DNA of 64,000 bases from an uncultured bacterium (lineage in GTDB: Bacteria > Cyanobacteriota > Vampirovibrionia > Gastranaerophilales > JAILCC01), in assembly GCA_949283935.1 (NCBI GenBank), contig CASDUJ010000027.1, forward strand, positions 22,876-86,875, in the 5' to 3' direction. The notes under the pieces were generated by a model. The model had not been told where the DNA came from. It was given only the letters and a program-made list of their open reading frames with translations, and ran no database searches. This document shows positions 34,629 to 44,652 of this stretch, piece by piece. The first letter of the stretch is position 1, and each line of letters opens with the position of its first letter. The translations under genes were made by a program, and so were the position numbers.

Positions 34629-35366
34629 TTATCTTTTTATTCCAGTTTCGTATCCGCATAACGTAAAAATAGGTGGGATAATTTTTCCTACAATTTTTTG
34701 TATGCGCCCATTTTTGTCTGAAAGTACTAAAGCTGTAGCAATATCATCTGGATGATATATAAAATCAAGGGGTTTAACCTCTCTTTTGTGACAATGATGT
34801 TCAGTACATTCGTTGATTTTATTCGAAACAATAGTTCCTAAATGTACGCCTCCAATTAAACCAGCTATTGTTATTGCAAGATGAGGAAAAACTTTTATGC
34901 AATTGTTTGCAAGTTTACTTAAAGATGAGTTTTGATGTAATTGAGGGAGTTTTATTTTGGGTTTAATTTTTTCGTAAATTTTATTGCCTGCTCCAATCAA
35001 AAGAAGAGGGAACATTATATTTGCAATTGCTTGATGGATACCCTCTCTAATTTTAGCTTTTCTGTGTTTCTTTTTGTCTAAGCCTATTCCAGCCAATAAA
35101 CCTCCTGCCAAAGAAGAAGTCGCAATTGCTTGAATTCCCAGTTCATTGTATTTTACGTTAAAAATGTTAACGGATTTGCCTAAGCCTTTACTTTGATGTT
35201 TTGCAAGTAAAAAAGCTGCTCCCAATGCCCCTAGTCCTGCACCAACAAAAGAACCTATTTTAACTTTTAAAGGAGGTTCTTTGTGTTCATGTAAATTATG
35301 ACAACAAGACCTGCGCCTAGAATAAAAGGCATTGTAACATTGGGGGCGATTTATTGGATTTATCAT
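34629..35366 (-). CDS. Hypothetical membrane protein, His/Cys-rich ends
   Basis: A 245-residue protein with about four hydrophobic segments (~38-55 VGAGLGALGAAFLLA, ~78-97, ~112-127, ~162-182) joined by basic loops. The N-terminus is Cys/Arg/His-rich (RRRSCCHNLHEH) and a second His/Cys patch (ECTEHHCHKRE) lies near residue 190. It begins MINPIN, like the small lineage-type proteins nearby. No family recognised; a metal-binding role is only suggested by the His/Cys patches. No strong ribosome site is seen before this ATG. Confidence 0.6.
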   Translation of the reverse strand: MINPINRPQCYNAFYSRRRSCCHNLHEHKEPPLKVKIGSFVGAGLGALGAAFLLAKHQSKGLGKSVNIFNVKYNELGIQAIATSSLAGGLLAGIGLDKKKHRKAKIREGIHQAIANIMFPLLLIGAGNKIYEKIKPKIKLPQLHQNSSLSKLANNCIKVFPHLAITIAGLIGGVHLGTIVSNKINECTEHHCHKREVKPLDFIYHPDDIATALVLSDKNGRIQKIVGKIIPPIFTLCGYETGIKR

Positions 35367-35410
35367 TTTAATTTCATTTCTAGGGCAAACAAATTGCCAT
35401 TATGTGAGTC

Positions 35411-35719
35411 TTATTGTATAAATCTTTCAATTGATTTCTTAATTTCTGATAGAGGGCGCATAGAAACAAGCAACTTCTGCCCATCGTAAGGATTTTTCCT
35501 TACTTGCAAAAATTCTACCTCTCCTTTCATAAATTTGTCAAGGTATATTTTTGCATTGTTCATATTTGTCATTTGTTGAAGAATTTCTTTCCCATTTTTT
35601 TCAGGATGCAAGGATAAATATTTTAGGCAAGTTTCTTTTGCAGCTTTGCTAATTCTTCCAAAACTTGTATTTTGATTTGGTTTTGGGCAATTGCTGTTGT
35701 GAATTTTTTGAATATGCAT
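35411..35719 (-). CDS. Hypothetical small protein with N-terminal SFG motif
   Basis: A 102-residue basic protein, not recognised. It begins M-H-I-Q-K-I-H, then an Asn/Pro-rich stretch ending NQNTSFGRISKAA, before a helical body (residues ~28-100). The N-terminal pattern parallels the gene at 48759. No signal peptide or membrane helix. It sits upstream of the membrane hypothetical on the same strand with a 44-nt gap and may be cotranscribed. Confidence 0.62.
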   Translation of the reverse strand: MHIQKIHNSNCPKPNQNTSFGRISKAAKETCLKYLSLHPEKNGKEILQQMTNMNNAKIYLDKFMKGEVEFLQVRKNPYDGQKLLVSMRPLSEIKKSIERFIQ

Positions 35720-35872
35720 AATTGTCTCCTATTACTTTACAATTATATCAAATACAAACATAAATTAAGTTGCTTTAATATTTTTTGTTACATTTGTTAT
35801 TGAATCAGTTTAACACAAACTTTTCGCAATATATTTTCTGTGGTATTATTTTGTAAGAGAAAAGGAATACAC

Positions 35873-36613
35873 ATGAAATTATTTATTTTTAAACAACTGA
35901 TAGCACATCTTTACAGAATATATTTTTCAATAAATTTACAACCAAAAGAAATGAAACTAAAAAAAGACTCAAGATGTTTGGTTTTAGCTCCCCATTCAGA
36001 TGACGAAACAATTGGGTGTGGTGGATTAATTTTGCAACAACCTTCAGCTTTTGATGTGTATTGTCTTACTAATGGTTTTAAAGGAGTTGAGGGTGCTAAT
36101 TTAAGTTATGAAGAAAAAGTTGCAATAAGAAAAAAAGAATTTTGTGCTGCTATGGAAAAAGCTGGAGTTAATTATTATCATTTCTTTGAAGATATAGACG
36201 ATAAAAGGTTGGTAATGCGTTTTGACAGATTTAAAACAATAAGTTTGTCAGATTATGACTATATTTTTATTCCTAATATCTTGGATCAACATAGAGACCA
36301 CAAAGCTGTTGCAATTATGCTAAATGAACTTATGAAGGAAAGACCCTATAAAAGAAATGTAAAAATTGTTATGTATGAAGTATGGACAGCTTTAGCGCTT
36401 CCAAATGTTTTTGTTGATATAGAAAATACTATAGAAGCAAAAATGGAATTGCTAAAAACTTATAGATCTCAAATTGCCACAAGAGATTATTTAGGAACTA
36501 TAAGAGGTCTAAATTTGTATAGAGGACTTAATCCTCAAAGAAAATATGCAGAAGCTTATTGTATGATTGACGTAAGTGATTTTAAAAAACTTTGCAAAAT
36601 GTATTCAATATAA
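35873..36613 (+). CDS. PIG-L family deacetylase
   Basis: A 246-residue LmbE/PIG-L zinc deacetylase. The zinc motif APHSDDETIGCGG (His-x-x-Asp-Glu) is at residues ~39-50 and the third ligand His lies in LDQHRDHKAV. Family members remove N-acetyl groups from GlcNAc-type sugars on lipids, mycothiol or bacillithiol precursors. The first 30 residues are hydrophobic/basic and may bind membrane. The ATG at 35873 has AAAGGA upstream; an in-frame GTG/ATG further up lacks one. proB follows 13 nt later. Confidence 0.85.
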   Translation: MKLFIFKQLIAHLYRIYFSINLQPKEMKLKKDSRCLVLAPHSDDETIGCGGLILQQPSAFDVYCLTNGFKGVEGANLSYEEKVAIRKKEFCAAMEKAGVNYYHFFEDIDDKRLVMRFDRFKTISLSDYDYIFIPNILDQHRDHKAVAIMLNELMKERPYKRNVKIVMYEVWTALALPNVFVDIENTIEAKMELLKTYRSQIATRDYLGTIRGLNLYRGLNPQRKYAEAYCMIDVSDFKKLCKMYSI

Positions 36614-36626
36614 ATTACGGAAAATA

Positions 36627-37757
36627 ATGGATATAAAAGAAAAATTAAGAGCAGCCAAAAGAATAGTTGTCAAAATAGGAACAAATACCCTCTCAACAAA
36701 AGATGGTAAGATGGCTTTGTCTAGAATTTATGGATTTATTGAAGACATAGCAGAACTAAAAAATCAAGGCAAAGAAATAATAATGATTACCTCAGGAGCG
36801 GTAGGTTTTGGCGCAAAAAAACTCAACATTCCTAAACCTGAAACAATTGAAACCAAACAAGCTTGTGCAGCTGTTGGGCAGGCTAAATTAATGCATTTTT
36901 ATGAAGATGCATTTGATAAATTTAACATTACTGTTGCGCAAGTTTTATTAACAGAAGACGATTTTGATTATAGAAGCAGATATTTGAGCTTGAAAAGCGC
37001 ATTAAATGAACTGTTGTCTTTTGGAGTTATTCCTATAATTAATCAAAATGATACAGTTAGTGTTTTTAAGTCAAAACAGACATTAAAACGTAGTTTTGGG
37101 GATAACGATAAACTTTCTTCGCTGGTAATGAGTGGGCTAAGTGCAGATGTTCTTGTTATTTTGACTGATGTTAATGGTCTATATGATGATGATCCAAGAC
37201 AAAACGAAAATGCTAAACTAATACCTGTGGTAAAGGAGATAACTCCTGAAATAGAAGCTTTAGGTTTTGATGCGTCTAATGGTGGCAGAGGAGGAATGAA
37301 AACTAAAATAGAAGCAGCTCTTGTAGCTACACATTCAGGAGGTTGTGCTGTTATAGCTAATGGTAGTATTTCCAAAATTGTTAGCAGAATTTTTTCTGAT
37401 GAGCAAATTGGTACAATATTTTTGCCAAGTACTAATTTGAACGAAAAAAGACGGTGGATTGCTTATGCAACAAGCCTTTCCGGTGCTATTGTAATAAACG
37501 AAGGGGCATTTCAAGCTTTACGTAAAAATGCTTCGTTACTTCCTATTGGGGTAATTGAGGTTAAAAATGATTTTGATAAAGATGATGTTGTAAGTATATT
37601 GCTTGAAAATGGTGATGAAATAGCTAGAGGTATGGTAAATTATTCTTCTGATGATTGTAGAAAACTTGTTGGGAAACATTCAGATGAAATTGAAAAAATA
37701 ATTGGACATAAAAATTATGATGCGATTATTACAAGAGATAACATTATAATGACATAA
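36627..37757 (+). CDS. proB: Glutamate 5-kinase
   Basis: First enzyme of proline synthesis from glutamate, feedback-inhibited by proline. The 376-residue product has the amino-acid kinase domain (RIVVKIGTNTLS, ITSGAVGFGAKKL, INQNDTVS, FGDNDKLSSLVMSGLSADVL, GGRGGMKTKIEAA) and a C-terminal PUA domain (~residues 275-375, with RKNASLLPIGVIEV). Start at 36627, after an ACGGA site, matches the conserved N-terminus. proA is not adjacent but lies at 56031 on the other strand, so the pathway is split across the window. Confidence 0.95.
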   Translation: MDIKEKLRAAKRIVVKIGTNTLSTKDGKMALSRIYGFIEDIAELKNQGKEIIMITSGAVGFGAKKLNIPKPETIETKQACAAVGQAKLMHFYEDAFDKFNITVAQVLLTEDDFDYRSRYLSLKSALNELLSFGVIPIINQNDTVSVFKSKQTLKRSFGDNDKLSSLVMSGLSADVLVILTDVNGLYDDDPRQNENAKLIPVVKEITPEIEALGFDASNGGRGGMKTKIEAALVATHSGGCAVIANGSISKIVSRIFSDEQIGTIFLPSTNLNEKRRWIAYATSLSGAIVINEGAFQALRKNASLLPIGVIEVKNDFDKDDVVSILLENGDEIARGMVNYSSDDCRKLVGKHSDEIEKIIGHKNYDAIITRDNIIMT

Positions 37758-37773
37758 ATACATGAGGCGAAAT

Positions 37774-39300
37774 ATGACAACAAAAGAAAACGGGTTTTTA
37801 GCAAAAGTTTTCAGGATAAAAAGTCCTGAAGAATTAATTGCAAACGCAGATAAAAACGGACTAAAAAAAACGTTAGGTGCTGTAGATCTAATTGTTTTAG
37901 GAGTCGGAGCTGTAATTGGAACAGGAATTTTCACTCTTTCAGGTGTAGCTATAGCTGGAGAAGCTGCTGCAGGACCTAGTTTTATGATTTCTCTTATATT
38001 AGCAGGTTTGGCTTGTATATTTTCAGCTTTTTGTTATGCAGAATTTGCCTCTATGATTCCAGTTGCTGGTAGTGCTTATACTTATACGTTTGCTATTTTT
38101 GGACAATGTGCTGCTTGGTTAATTGGTTGGATTTTAATGCTTGAATATGCTATAGGCAATATAGCTGTAGCTATTGCTCTTTCAGGATATTGGTTTGAGT
38201 TATTGAAAGGATTTGAAAAATATTTACCTTATTGGATGGTTAACAAAGATTTGTGGATTTATAATTTTACCATTTTTGATAAAATTCCTTTTTTGTTTAA
38301 TATTCCTTCAATTTTGATAATTTCTTTGATTACAGTTCTTTTGTACAAAGGTATTAGTGAAAGTACTAAATCTGCAGCTGTAATGGTTTTTGTGAAGCTT
38401 GCTGTAATTGCACTTTTTTTGATTGGCGGAATATTTTATGTGAAACCTGAAAATTGGACTCCATTTATGACTAATGGTTGGAATGGTGTTTTTCAGGGGG
38501 CTTTTTTAATCTTTTTTGCTTATATAGGTTTTGATGCTGTTTCTACTGCTGCTGAAGAAACTAAAAATCCTCAAAAAGATATGCCCATAGGTATTATTGG
38601 TACTTTGTTAATTTGTATGGCAGTTTATGTTTCTGTGGCTGCGGTACTTACAGGCATGTTTCCTTTTAGTTCTTTGCAAGGAAATAGTGCTTTTATTGAT
38701 GCTCCTATTGCTTATGCTTTGAGAACAATTGGGAAAGATTTCTTTGCAATGCTTGTTTCTGTAGGAGCTATTGCTGGATTGTTTTCTGTTTTGCTCGTTT
38801 TACAGCTAGGAACTACTAGAGTTTTGTTTGCTATGTCAAGAGACAATTTACTTCCTAAAATTTTTGCAAAAGTTCATCCTAAATTTTCTACTCCACACGT
38901 AATTACAGTTTTTGTTGGACTTTTTACTATTATTGGGACATTTTTTCTTGATTTAGAATCTTCAGCACATTTGTGTAATATTGGTACATTTACTGCATTT
39001 ATCGTTGTTAGTATTGGAGTTATAGTCCTAAGATATACTGACCCTCATAGAAAACGTTCCTTTAAGATTCCTTTTATGCCAGTTATTCCTGTTTTGGGAA
39101 TACTTTCTTGCTTGTTTATTGTTTATAAAGGTATTCCTTTTAATACGTTTATTGCATTTAGTGTGTGGATTTTAGTTGGCTTAGTTGTTTATTTTTCTTA
39201 TAGTTACAAAAATGCTAATCTTGATTTAGATGAAAAAATTGCTTTGGAAAATCAATCTGAAATAACAAATGATTACCATATAGAAGAAATTAAAAAATAA
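37774..39300 (+). CDS. Amino acid permease, APC superfamily (CAT-like)
   Basis: A 508-residue secondary transporter with about 12-14 membrane helices. Helix 1 has the APC unwound Gly motif VGAVIGTGIFTLSG; SFCYAEF-like FSAFCYAEFASMIPVAGSAY and FIFFAYIGFDAVSTAAEETKNP (YfnA/CAT signature) follow; AMSRDNLLPKIFAKVHPKF is the conserved loop. CAT-type carriers move cationic or branched neutral amino acids with protons. Start at 37774 has AGGCGA upstream; an ATG 12 nt earlier does not. It lies 16 nt after proB. Confidence 0.9.
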   Translation: MTTKENGFLAKVFRIKSPEELIANADKNGLKKTLGAVDLIVLGVGAVIGTGIFTLSGVAIAGEAAAGPSFMISLILAGLACIFSAFCYAEFASMIPVAGSAYTYTFAIFGQCAAWLIGWILMLEYAIGNIAVAIALSGYWFELLKGFEKYLPYWMVNKDLWIYNFTIFDKIPFLFNIPSILIISLITVLLYKGISESTKSAAVMVFVKLAVIALFLIGGIFYVKPENWTPFMTNGWNGVFQGAFLIFFAYIGFDAVSTAAEETKNPQKDMPIGIIGTLLICMAVYVSVAAVLTGMFPFSSLQGNSAFIDAPIAYALRTIGKDFFAMLVSVGAIAGLFSVLLVLQLGTTRVLFAMSRDNLLPKIFAKVHPKFSTPHVITVFVGLFTIIGTFFLDLESSAHLCNIGTFTAFIVVSIGVIVLRYTDPHRKRSFKIPFMPVIPVLGILSCLFIVYKGIPFNTFIAFSVWILVGLVVYFSYSYKNANLDLDEKIALENQSEITNDYHIEEIKK

Positions 39301-39305
39301 TAATT

Positions 39306-42086
39306 CTACGAATTTTTCTTTGCCCCACAGCATTTTTTGTATTTCAAACCACTTCCGCAAGGACAAGGGTCATTTCTTCCGATTTTTCCATTATGAAATT
39401 TTTCTTGCATTTCTTGAGGAGAGACAAAATTTTGAGCTCCTTGTGTAAGTTGAGTCTCAATTGTTGCTTCTTGTGCTATGTCTGCAAGTTGCATTTCAAA
39501 TTTTGTTCTGAAAAGAAATGTTACTGTTTCTGTTTTAATTTCTTGCATCATTTTGTTAAAAAGTGAGAAAGCTTCATTTTTGTACTCAATTAATGGATCC
39601 TTTTGTCCGTAGGCTCTTAAGCCAATTCCATCCTTTAGTGCATCAATACTGTGCAAATGATCAATCCATTTGTCGTCTATTATTCTTAGTAATATATCTC
39701 TTTCAACACTTCGCATAATATTGTCTTTTTCGCAAATATTTTGCTTTGGGTCATTTTCTGCGCGTATTACTTCATTAAAAAATTTAACAATATTCGTTTC
39801 ATGTTCCTTGTATGCTTCTTTAGCTTTTTCTATTATTTCTCTTTCTAAATCTGAAAATTTACTGCTTGATATTTCATTAATAGATAGTAAATTTATAGTT
39901 GGGAATGTGTTTAAAAGTGCTTTATTTAATGTTTCAAATTCTTCTTGCGAAGCATTTTTAAGCATATAATCGCTGTCAAAATAATTGTGTAATATCCTTT
40001 TTGCTTCTTCTTCTACCATATAAATAATATCAGAGTATAAATTTTCCCCTTCAAGAACTTTTCTTCTTTGTTCGTAAAAGATTTTCCTCTGATGATTCAT
40101 TACGTCATCGTATTCAATTACGCTTTTTCTTATGTCAAAATGATAGGTTTCAACTTTTTTCTGAGCTGATTGAATTTGTTTTGTTATTATAGGATTTTCA
40201 ATAGCCATGTTATCAGGAATATTAAATGTTTCCATTATATTAGCAATTTTTTCTCCTCCAAAAATTCTCATCAAATCATCTTCTAAAGAAAGGAAAAATT
40301 TTGTTGAGCCTAAATCTCCTTGTCTGGCTGCACGACCTCTTAGCTGATTGTCTATACGACGTGATTCGTGACGTTCTGTTCCTATAACATGTAGTCCACC
40401 TGCTTTTATAACTTTTTCGTGTTCTTCATCTGTTATTTTGTATGCTTCTTCTAAAACTTCGTTTTTGAATCTTTCGTAATCTGGCATATCCTTTTCTATT
40501 CCACGTTCCTTAAGCATTGTTTTGGCCAAATATTCTGGGTTACCCCCAAGTAAAATATCTGTACCTCTTCCTGCCATGTTAGTTGCAATGGTTATTGCTC
40601 CTAATCTACCTGCTTGAGCTATAATCATTGCTTCTTTTTCGTGCTGTTTTGCATTTAAAACATTGTGTTTTAAGCCCTTTTGCGTTAAAAGATGTGAAAG
40701 ATATTCTGATTTTTCAATACTTATTGTTCCAACAAGACAAGGTCGACCTTTTTTGTGAGCTTCTATAATTTCATTTACCACAGCATCGTATTTAATTTTG
40801 GCGTTTTTATATATAACATCAGGATAATCAATTCTTACGTCTTTACGATTGGTTGGTATGCAAGTAACTTCCAAATTGTAAATTTTACCAAATTCAGCTT
40901 CTTCAGTTACTGCAGTACCTGTCATACCTGCAAGTTTTGGGTAAAGTCTAAATAAATTTTGAAAAGTTATGCTTGCAAGAGTTTGCGTTTCATCTTGAAT
41001 TTTTACTCCTTCTTTTGCTTCTATTGCTTGATGTAAACCATCAGACCATCTTCTTCCTTCCATTAAACGACCGGTAAATTCGTCTACAATCATTATTTGC
41101 CCGTCTTTTACTATGTAATCTGTGTCTTTGATGAATAATTCTTTGGCTCTCAAAGCTTGTATCAAATAATGTGCGTATTGAGTTTGCGGGTCGTATAAAT
41201 CTGTAACACCTAATAGTTCGCAAGCTTTATCTATTCCTTCTTCGTTTAAAACTATATTTTTGTTCTTTTCTTCAATTTCATAATCTACAGGAGCACTAAG
41301 CTTTGGAGCTATTTTAGACATTGTTATGTATGTTTCCGCAGATTTATCAAGTCTTCCGCTAATAATTAATGGAGTTCTTGCTTCGTCTATCAATATACTG
41401 TCTACTTCATCAATAATTGCATAATTATAAGGCCTTTGCGTGCATTGTTCAAGGCTTCCTGCCATATTATCTCTTAAATAATCAAATCCAAATTCGTTGT
41501 TAGTTCCATATGTAATATCGCAAGCGTATGCTGATTTTTTACGGGCAAATTCATCTATACCCCTTTCGCCTGAAAGAACAACTCCTACAGTTAAACCCAA
41601 AAATTTATAAATTTTTCCCATCCATTCGCTGTCACGTTTGGCTAAATAATCATTAACAGTTACAACATGAACTCCTTTACCTGTTAAAGCATTAAGATAA
41701 CAAGGTAATGTGGCTACCAAAGTTTTTCCTTCGCCTGTACGCATTTCAGCAATTTGTCCTTTGTGAAGAAATATTCCTCCAATTAATTGAACATCAAAGT
41801 GTCGCATATTTAAAACTCTTTTACCTGCTTCTCTTACTACAGCAAATGCTTCAGGTAAAATTTCATCTAATGCTTCTTGTTCAAGTTTAAAATCTGTTTT
41901 TTTGTCTTTTGATTTCTTTCTATTTGCTAATCTTTCTTTAAATTCGTTGGTTTTGGCTTTTAATTCTTCATCAGATAAAGCTGAAATTTCAGCTTCTAGT
42001 GCATTTATATGATCTACAATAGGCATTACCGCTTTAATTTTTCTTTCGTTTGGATCGCCTAAAAGTTTTATAAGAAAATTTATCAT
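39306..42086 (-). CDS. secA: Protein translocase ATPase SecA
   Basis: ATP-driven motor for the Sec pathway, at the inner membrane. The 926-residue protein has Walker A (EMRTGEGKT), the [19 protein letters not shown] block, the PPXD and second nucleotide-binding domain with [15 protein letters not shown] and [11 protein letters not shown], and the C-terminal SEC-C zinc finger ([13 protein letters not shown]). Start at 42086 is supported by GAGGAGTAGGA; an in-frame TTG 15 nt earlier overlaps that site. Convergent with the permease gene (5-nt gap). Confidence 0.97.
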   Translation of the reverse strand: MINFLIKLLGDPNERKIKAVMPIVDHINALEAEISALSDEELKAKTNEFKERLANRKKSKDKKTDFKLEQEALDEILPEAFAVVREAGKRVLNMRHFDVQLIGGIFLHKGQIAEMRTGEGKTLVATLPCYLNALTGKGVHVVTVNDYLAKRDSEWMGKIYKFLGLTVGVVLSGERGIDEFARKKSAYACDITYGTNNEFGFDYLRDNMAGSLEQCTQRPYNYAIIDEVDSILIDEARTPLIISGRLDKSAETYITMSKIAPKLSAPVDYEIEEKNKNIVLNEEGIDKACELLGVTDLYDPQTQYAHYLIQALRAKELFIKDTDYIVKDGQIMIVDEFTGRLMEGRRWSDGLHQAIEAKEGVKIQDETQTLASITFQNLFRLYPKLAGMTGTAVTEEAEFGKIYNLEVTCIPTNRKDVRIDYPDVIYKNAKIKYDAVVNEIIEAHKKGRPCLVGTISIEKSEYLSHLLTQKGLKHNVLNAKQHEKEAMIIAQAGRLGAITIATNMAGRGTDILLGGNPEYLAKTMLKERGIEKDMPDYERFKNEVLEEAYKITDEEHEKVIKAGGLHVIGTERHESRRIDNQLRGRAARQGDLGSTKFFLSLEDDLMRIFGGEKIANIMETFNIPDNMAIENPIITKQIQSAQKKVETYHFDIRKSVIEYDDVMNHQRKIFYEQRRKVLEGENLYSDIIYMVEEEAKRILHNYFDSDYMLKNASQEEFETLNKALLNTFPTINLLSINEISSSKFSDLEREIIEKAKEAYKEHETNIVKFFNEVIRAENDPKQNICEKDNIMRSVERDILLRIIDDKWIDHLHSIDALKDGIGLRAYGQKDPLIEYKNEAFSLFNKMMQEIKTETVTFLFRTKFEMQLADIAQEATIETQLTQGAQNFVSPQEMQEKFHNGKIGRNDPCPCGSGLKYKKCCGAKKNS

Positions 42087-42242
42087 TATCCTACTCCTCA
42101 ATTATTTTTAGTTTATCACAAAAAAATTGAATGTAGAATATTAAATACTAGCCAATAGTATTATTTTAAAATTTATATTGACTTTGAAGGAGGGCTTATA
42201 CTAAACTTATTTTATTAAAGTTCTAAATGAACTTTGTTTTAA

Positions 42243-42319
42243 CGGGACGTAGCGCAGCTTGGTAGCGCACCACCTTGGGGTGGTGGGGGTCGCAGGTTCA
42301 AATCCTGTCGTTCCGACCA
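42243..42319 (+). tRNA. tRNA-Pro (anticodon GGG)
   Basis: A 77-nt cloverleaf. Acceptor CGGGACG pairs with CGTTCCG (one G-U); D arm GCGC/GCGC; anticodon stem CCACC/GGUGG encloses UUGGGGU, giving anticodon GGG; T arm GCAGG/CCTGT with TTCAAAT. CCA is encoded. Class I variable loop. A rho-independent terminator follows at once. Confidence 0.95.
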
Positions 42320-42323
42320 TTTT

Positions 42324-42351
42324 TCCACAACATTTAAGTTGTGGATTTTTT
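42324..42351 (+). terminator. Rho-independent terminator of tRNA-Pro
   Basis: Stem TCCACAAC / GTTGTGGA (42324-42331 and 42338-42345) with loop ATTTAA and a following T tract, starting 5 nt after the CCA end. Confidence 0.9.
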
Positions 42352-42443
42352 CTATAAAAATAATCCTTTTCTAATTTAACTTAAAAACAAAATAAATGTA
42401 TGATTTGTTTTTGTTAATTGCATTTGAACCTAAAATATTTTTA

Positions 42444-42471
42444 TTGCAAAATCTTTTTTTCTTGTTATATT
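42444..42471 (+). promoter_or_regulatory. Candidate promoter for tRNA-Val
   Basis: TTGCAA (42444-42449) and TATATT (42466-42471) with 16 bp spacing, about 50 bp before the tRNA. It lies after the tRNA-Pro terminator, so tRNA-Val needs its own promoter. Confidence 0.45.
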
Positions 42472-42522
42472 TTAGCTATAAAAGTTAAAGAAATATTGTG
42501 TTCTGAGGATTTAAAAATTTGT

Positions 42523-42598
42523 GGGCGATTGGCGCAGTTGGTAGCGCACTTGAATGACATTCAAGGGGTCACAAGTTCGAGCCTTGTATCGCCCACCA
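42523..42598 (+). tRNA. tRNA-Val (anticodon GAC)
   Basis: A 76-nt cloverleaf with GGGCGAT/ATCGCCC acceptor, D arm GCGC/GCGC, anticodon stem CTTGA/TCAAG enclosing ATGACAT (anticodon GAC), T arm ACAAG/CTTGT with TTCGAGC. CCA is encoded. Followed by a hairpin terminator. Confidence 0.95.
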
Positions 42599-42603
42599 TT
42601 ATA

Positions 42604-42637
42604 AAAAACAAGGGTAAAATTATTTGCCCTTGTTTTT
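42604..42637. terminator. Bidirectional terminator between tRNA-Val and hsp20
   Basis: An 11-bp stem (42604-42614 with 42627-42637) with A run before and T run after, so it ends both tRNA-Val (+) and the convergent hsp20 gene (-). Confidence 0.88.
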
Positions 42638-42653
42638 ATTTTTGCTGACGTAT

Positions 42654-43109
42654 TTATTTTACATTTAATTTTTTCTTGGTGTCTTTTTCTGAATTTCTTT
42701 TAGGAGCTTCAATTTTTAATATTCCATCTTGAAGTTTTGCTTCTGTTTTTTCAATGTCTATTTCTTCAGGGAAATATACTGTTCTTGAAAATTCTCCATA
42801 TCTAAATTCTGATTTTTTGTAAGATTTTTCGTCTATTTTGTTTTCTTCTTCTTTTTTGGCATTGATTGTAATGTAATTTTTATCAATGTCTATATCTAAA
42901 TCTTCTTTTTTTACACCTGGTAATTCTGCTTTAACCTCATAATTTTTTCCTTTGTCTTCAATTTCAACAGGCATTGAAAATTTATCCATTTCTTCCCAAT
43001 ATGCTGCCTCAGGGAAATAACTGTCAAAATGTCTGTTTAACAAAGAATTAATTTCATCATTAACAGTTCTCAAAAAATGTTCAGGTGCCTTTCTAACTAA
43101 AAATTTCAT
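42654..43109 (-). CDS. Small heat-shock protein Hsp20
   Basis: A 151-residue alpha-crystallin-type chaperone that holds unfolding proteins. The alpha-crystallin domain spans ~residues 45-140: MPVEIEDKGKNYEVKAELPG, VKKEDLDIDIDKNYITINAK, and the closing GILKIEAPKR that leads to the usual C-terminal anchor region. The ATG at 43109 has a strong AAGGAG site 8 nt upstream; a longer frame starts at 43127. No CIRCE element was seen upstream, so control is not obvious. Confidence 0.95.
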   Translation of the reverse strand: MKFLVRKAPEHFLRTVNDEINSLLNRHFDSYFPEAAYWEEMDKFSMPVEIEDKGKNYEVKAELPGVKKEDLDIDIDKNYITINAKKEEENKIDEKSYKKSEFRYGEFSRTVYFPEEIDIEKTEAKLQDGILKIEAPKRNSEKDTKKKLNVK

Positions 43110-43384
43110 ATTAATCACTCCTTTCAAAGGTTCATTTATTTTTTACATTTACGTTATAACTCTTTTGTAACCAAACATTGTTTTTTTTAATTAAAATTTA
43201 ACATTTTGTTTCTATTTTCATTAGTATAAACAATTTTTGTTGAATTTTAATTGCCGTTTGGGGGGATATCAAAAATTTATATTTTATAAATTTTTACTAT
43301 TTTTTTTTTGTAGAATTTTTCATAAATCTTGCCCTTTGTCTATTTTTGCGGGAAAATATAAAAAGAAAATATAGGGAGTTGAAT
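43110..43384. other. Intergenic region between hsp20 and glyA
   Basis: A ~275-bp divergent gap, very AT-rich. No ORF with a ribosome site, riboswitch, tRNA or clear promoter pair was recognised. A GGGGGG run near 43260 and a poly-T run near 43300-43312 are the only sequence oddities. Confidence 0.5.
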
Positions 43385-44647
43385 ATGGAATTAAATGTAA
43401 TTAGAAATACTGATCCTGAAATAGCCAAACTTGTTGAAGAAGAACTTTCTAGACAGCAAAATACTATTGAGCTTATTGCAAGTGAAAATTTTACTTCAGA
43501 AGCAGTTATGGCTGCGGCTGGAACAGTTTTAACAAATAAATACGCTGAAGGTAAACCTTATAAACGTTTTTATAATGGTTGCGAAATTGTAGACAAAATT
43601 GAATCTTTGGCACAAGAAAGAGTAAAAAAACTCTTTGGTGTTCAGCATGCAAATGTACAGCCTCATTCAGGTGCGCAAGCTAATATGGCAGTTTTTTTGT
43701 ATGTATTAAAACCTGGTGACAAAATTTTGGGTATGGATTTGTCTAATGGCGGACATTTGTCTCATGGGTCACCCGTTAATTTTTCTGGGATGTATTTTGA
43801 TGTTGTAAGCTACGGTGTTAATGAAAATGGTTACATTGATTATGACGATGTGGAAAAAATTGCAATAGAAAACAAACCCAAACTTATTATTGCTGGAGCT
43901 AGTAATTATCCAAGAATAATTGATTTTAAACGATTTAGACAAATTGCAGATAAAGTTGGAGCTTTTCTTTTGGCTGATATTGCACATATAGCAGCTTTGG
44001 TGGCTACAGGATTGCATCCTTCTCCTGTTGGCTATGCTCACTTTATCACTACTACTACGCACAAAACTTTAAGAGGTCCAAGAGGTGGAGTTATTATGTG
44101 TGATGACGAACATGCTCTTGGTATTGACAAAGCGGTTTTCCCAGGAACTCAAGGTGGACCTTTAGAACATATTATTGCTGCAAAAGCTGTAGCTTTTGGT
44201 GAAGCTTTGAAACCTGAATTTAAAGAATATGCTCAACAAGTTATAAATAATGCTAAGACTTTGGCTCAAACACTTATTGATAACGGCTTGGATGTTGTAA
44301 GCGGGGGGACCGATAATCATCTTTTGACTTTGGATTTAAGAAAAGTTGGGAAAACAGGTAAAGATGTGGCTAATCTTTTAGAGGAAGTTCACATTACTGC
44401 AAACAAAAATACTGTTCCTAATGATCCTCAATCCCCATTCGTTACTAGTGGCGTTAGATTGGGAACAGCGGCTGTAACCACTAGAGGATTTACTGAAGAA
44501 GATATGAAAATTGTTGGCGAAATTATTTCGAATGTAGTCAAATATTCGGATGATGAAACTATTTTTGAAAAATCAAAAAGAATGGCCTTAGCTTTATGCG
44601 AAAAATATCCATTATATTCTAAAGGAGAGAAATTACGGACAATTTAA
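43385..44647 (+). CDS. glyA: Serine hydroxymethyltransferase
   Basis: PLP enzyme interconverting serine and glycine with tetrahydrofolate, supplying one-carbon units. The 420 residues show [39 protein letters not shown], the PLP-Lys motif [14 protein letters not shown] and [20 protein letters not shown] before the ATG at 43385 fixes the start; upstream codons in frame are not conserved. The next gene begins 5 nt after the stop, so it may be cotranscribed. Confidence 0.97.
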   Translation: MELNVIRNTDPEIAKLVEEELSRQQNTIELIASENFTSEAVMAAAGTVLTNKYAEGKPYKRFYNGCEIVDKIESLAQERVKKLFGVQHANVQPHSGAQANMAVFLYVLKPGDKILGMDLSNGGHLSHGSPVNFSGMYFDVVSYGVNENGYIDYDDVEKIAIENKPKLIIAGASNYPRIIDFKRFRQIADKVGAFLLADIAHIAALVATGLHPSPVGYAHFITTTTHKTLRGPRGGVIMCDDEHALGIDKAVFPGTQGGPLEHIIAAKAVAFGEALKPEFKEYAQQVINNAKTLAQTLIDNGLDVVSGGTDNHLLTLDLRKVGKTGKDVANLLEEVHITANKNTVPNDPQSPFVTSGVRLGTAAVTTRGFTEEDMKIVGEIISNVVKYSDDETIFEKSKRMALALCEKYPLYSKGEKLRTI

Positions 44648-44652
44648 TTAAA

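Noticed and set aside
42178..42202. TTGACT ... TATACT as promoter of tRNA-Pro
   Set aside because: Spacing is 13 bp, too short for a standard promoter.
43110..43384. CIRCE element or riboswitch near hsp20/glyA
   Set aside because: No TTAGCACTC-N9-GAGTGCTAA or glycine/other riboswitch pattern could be recognised.
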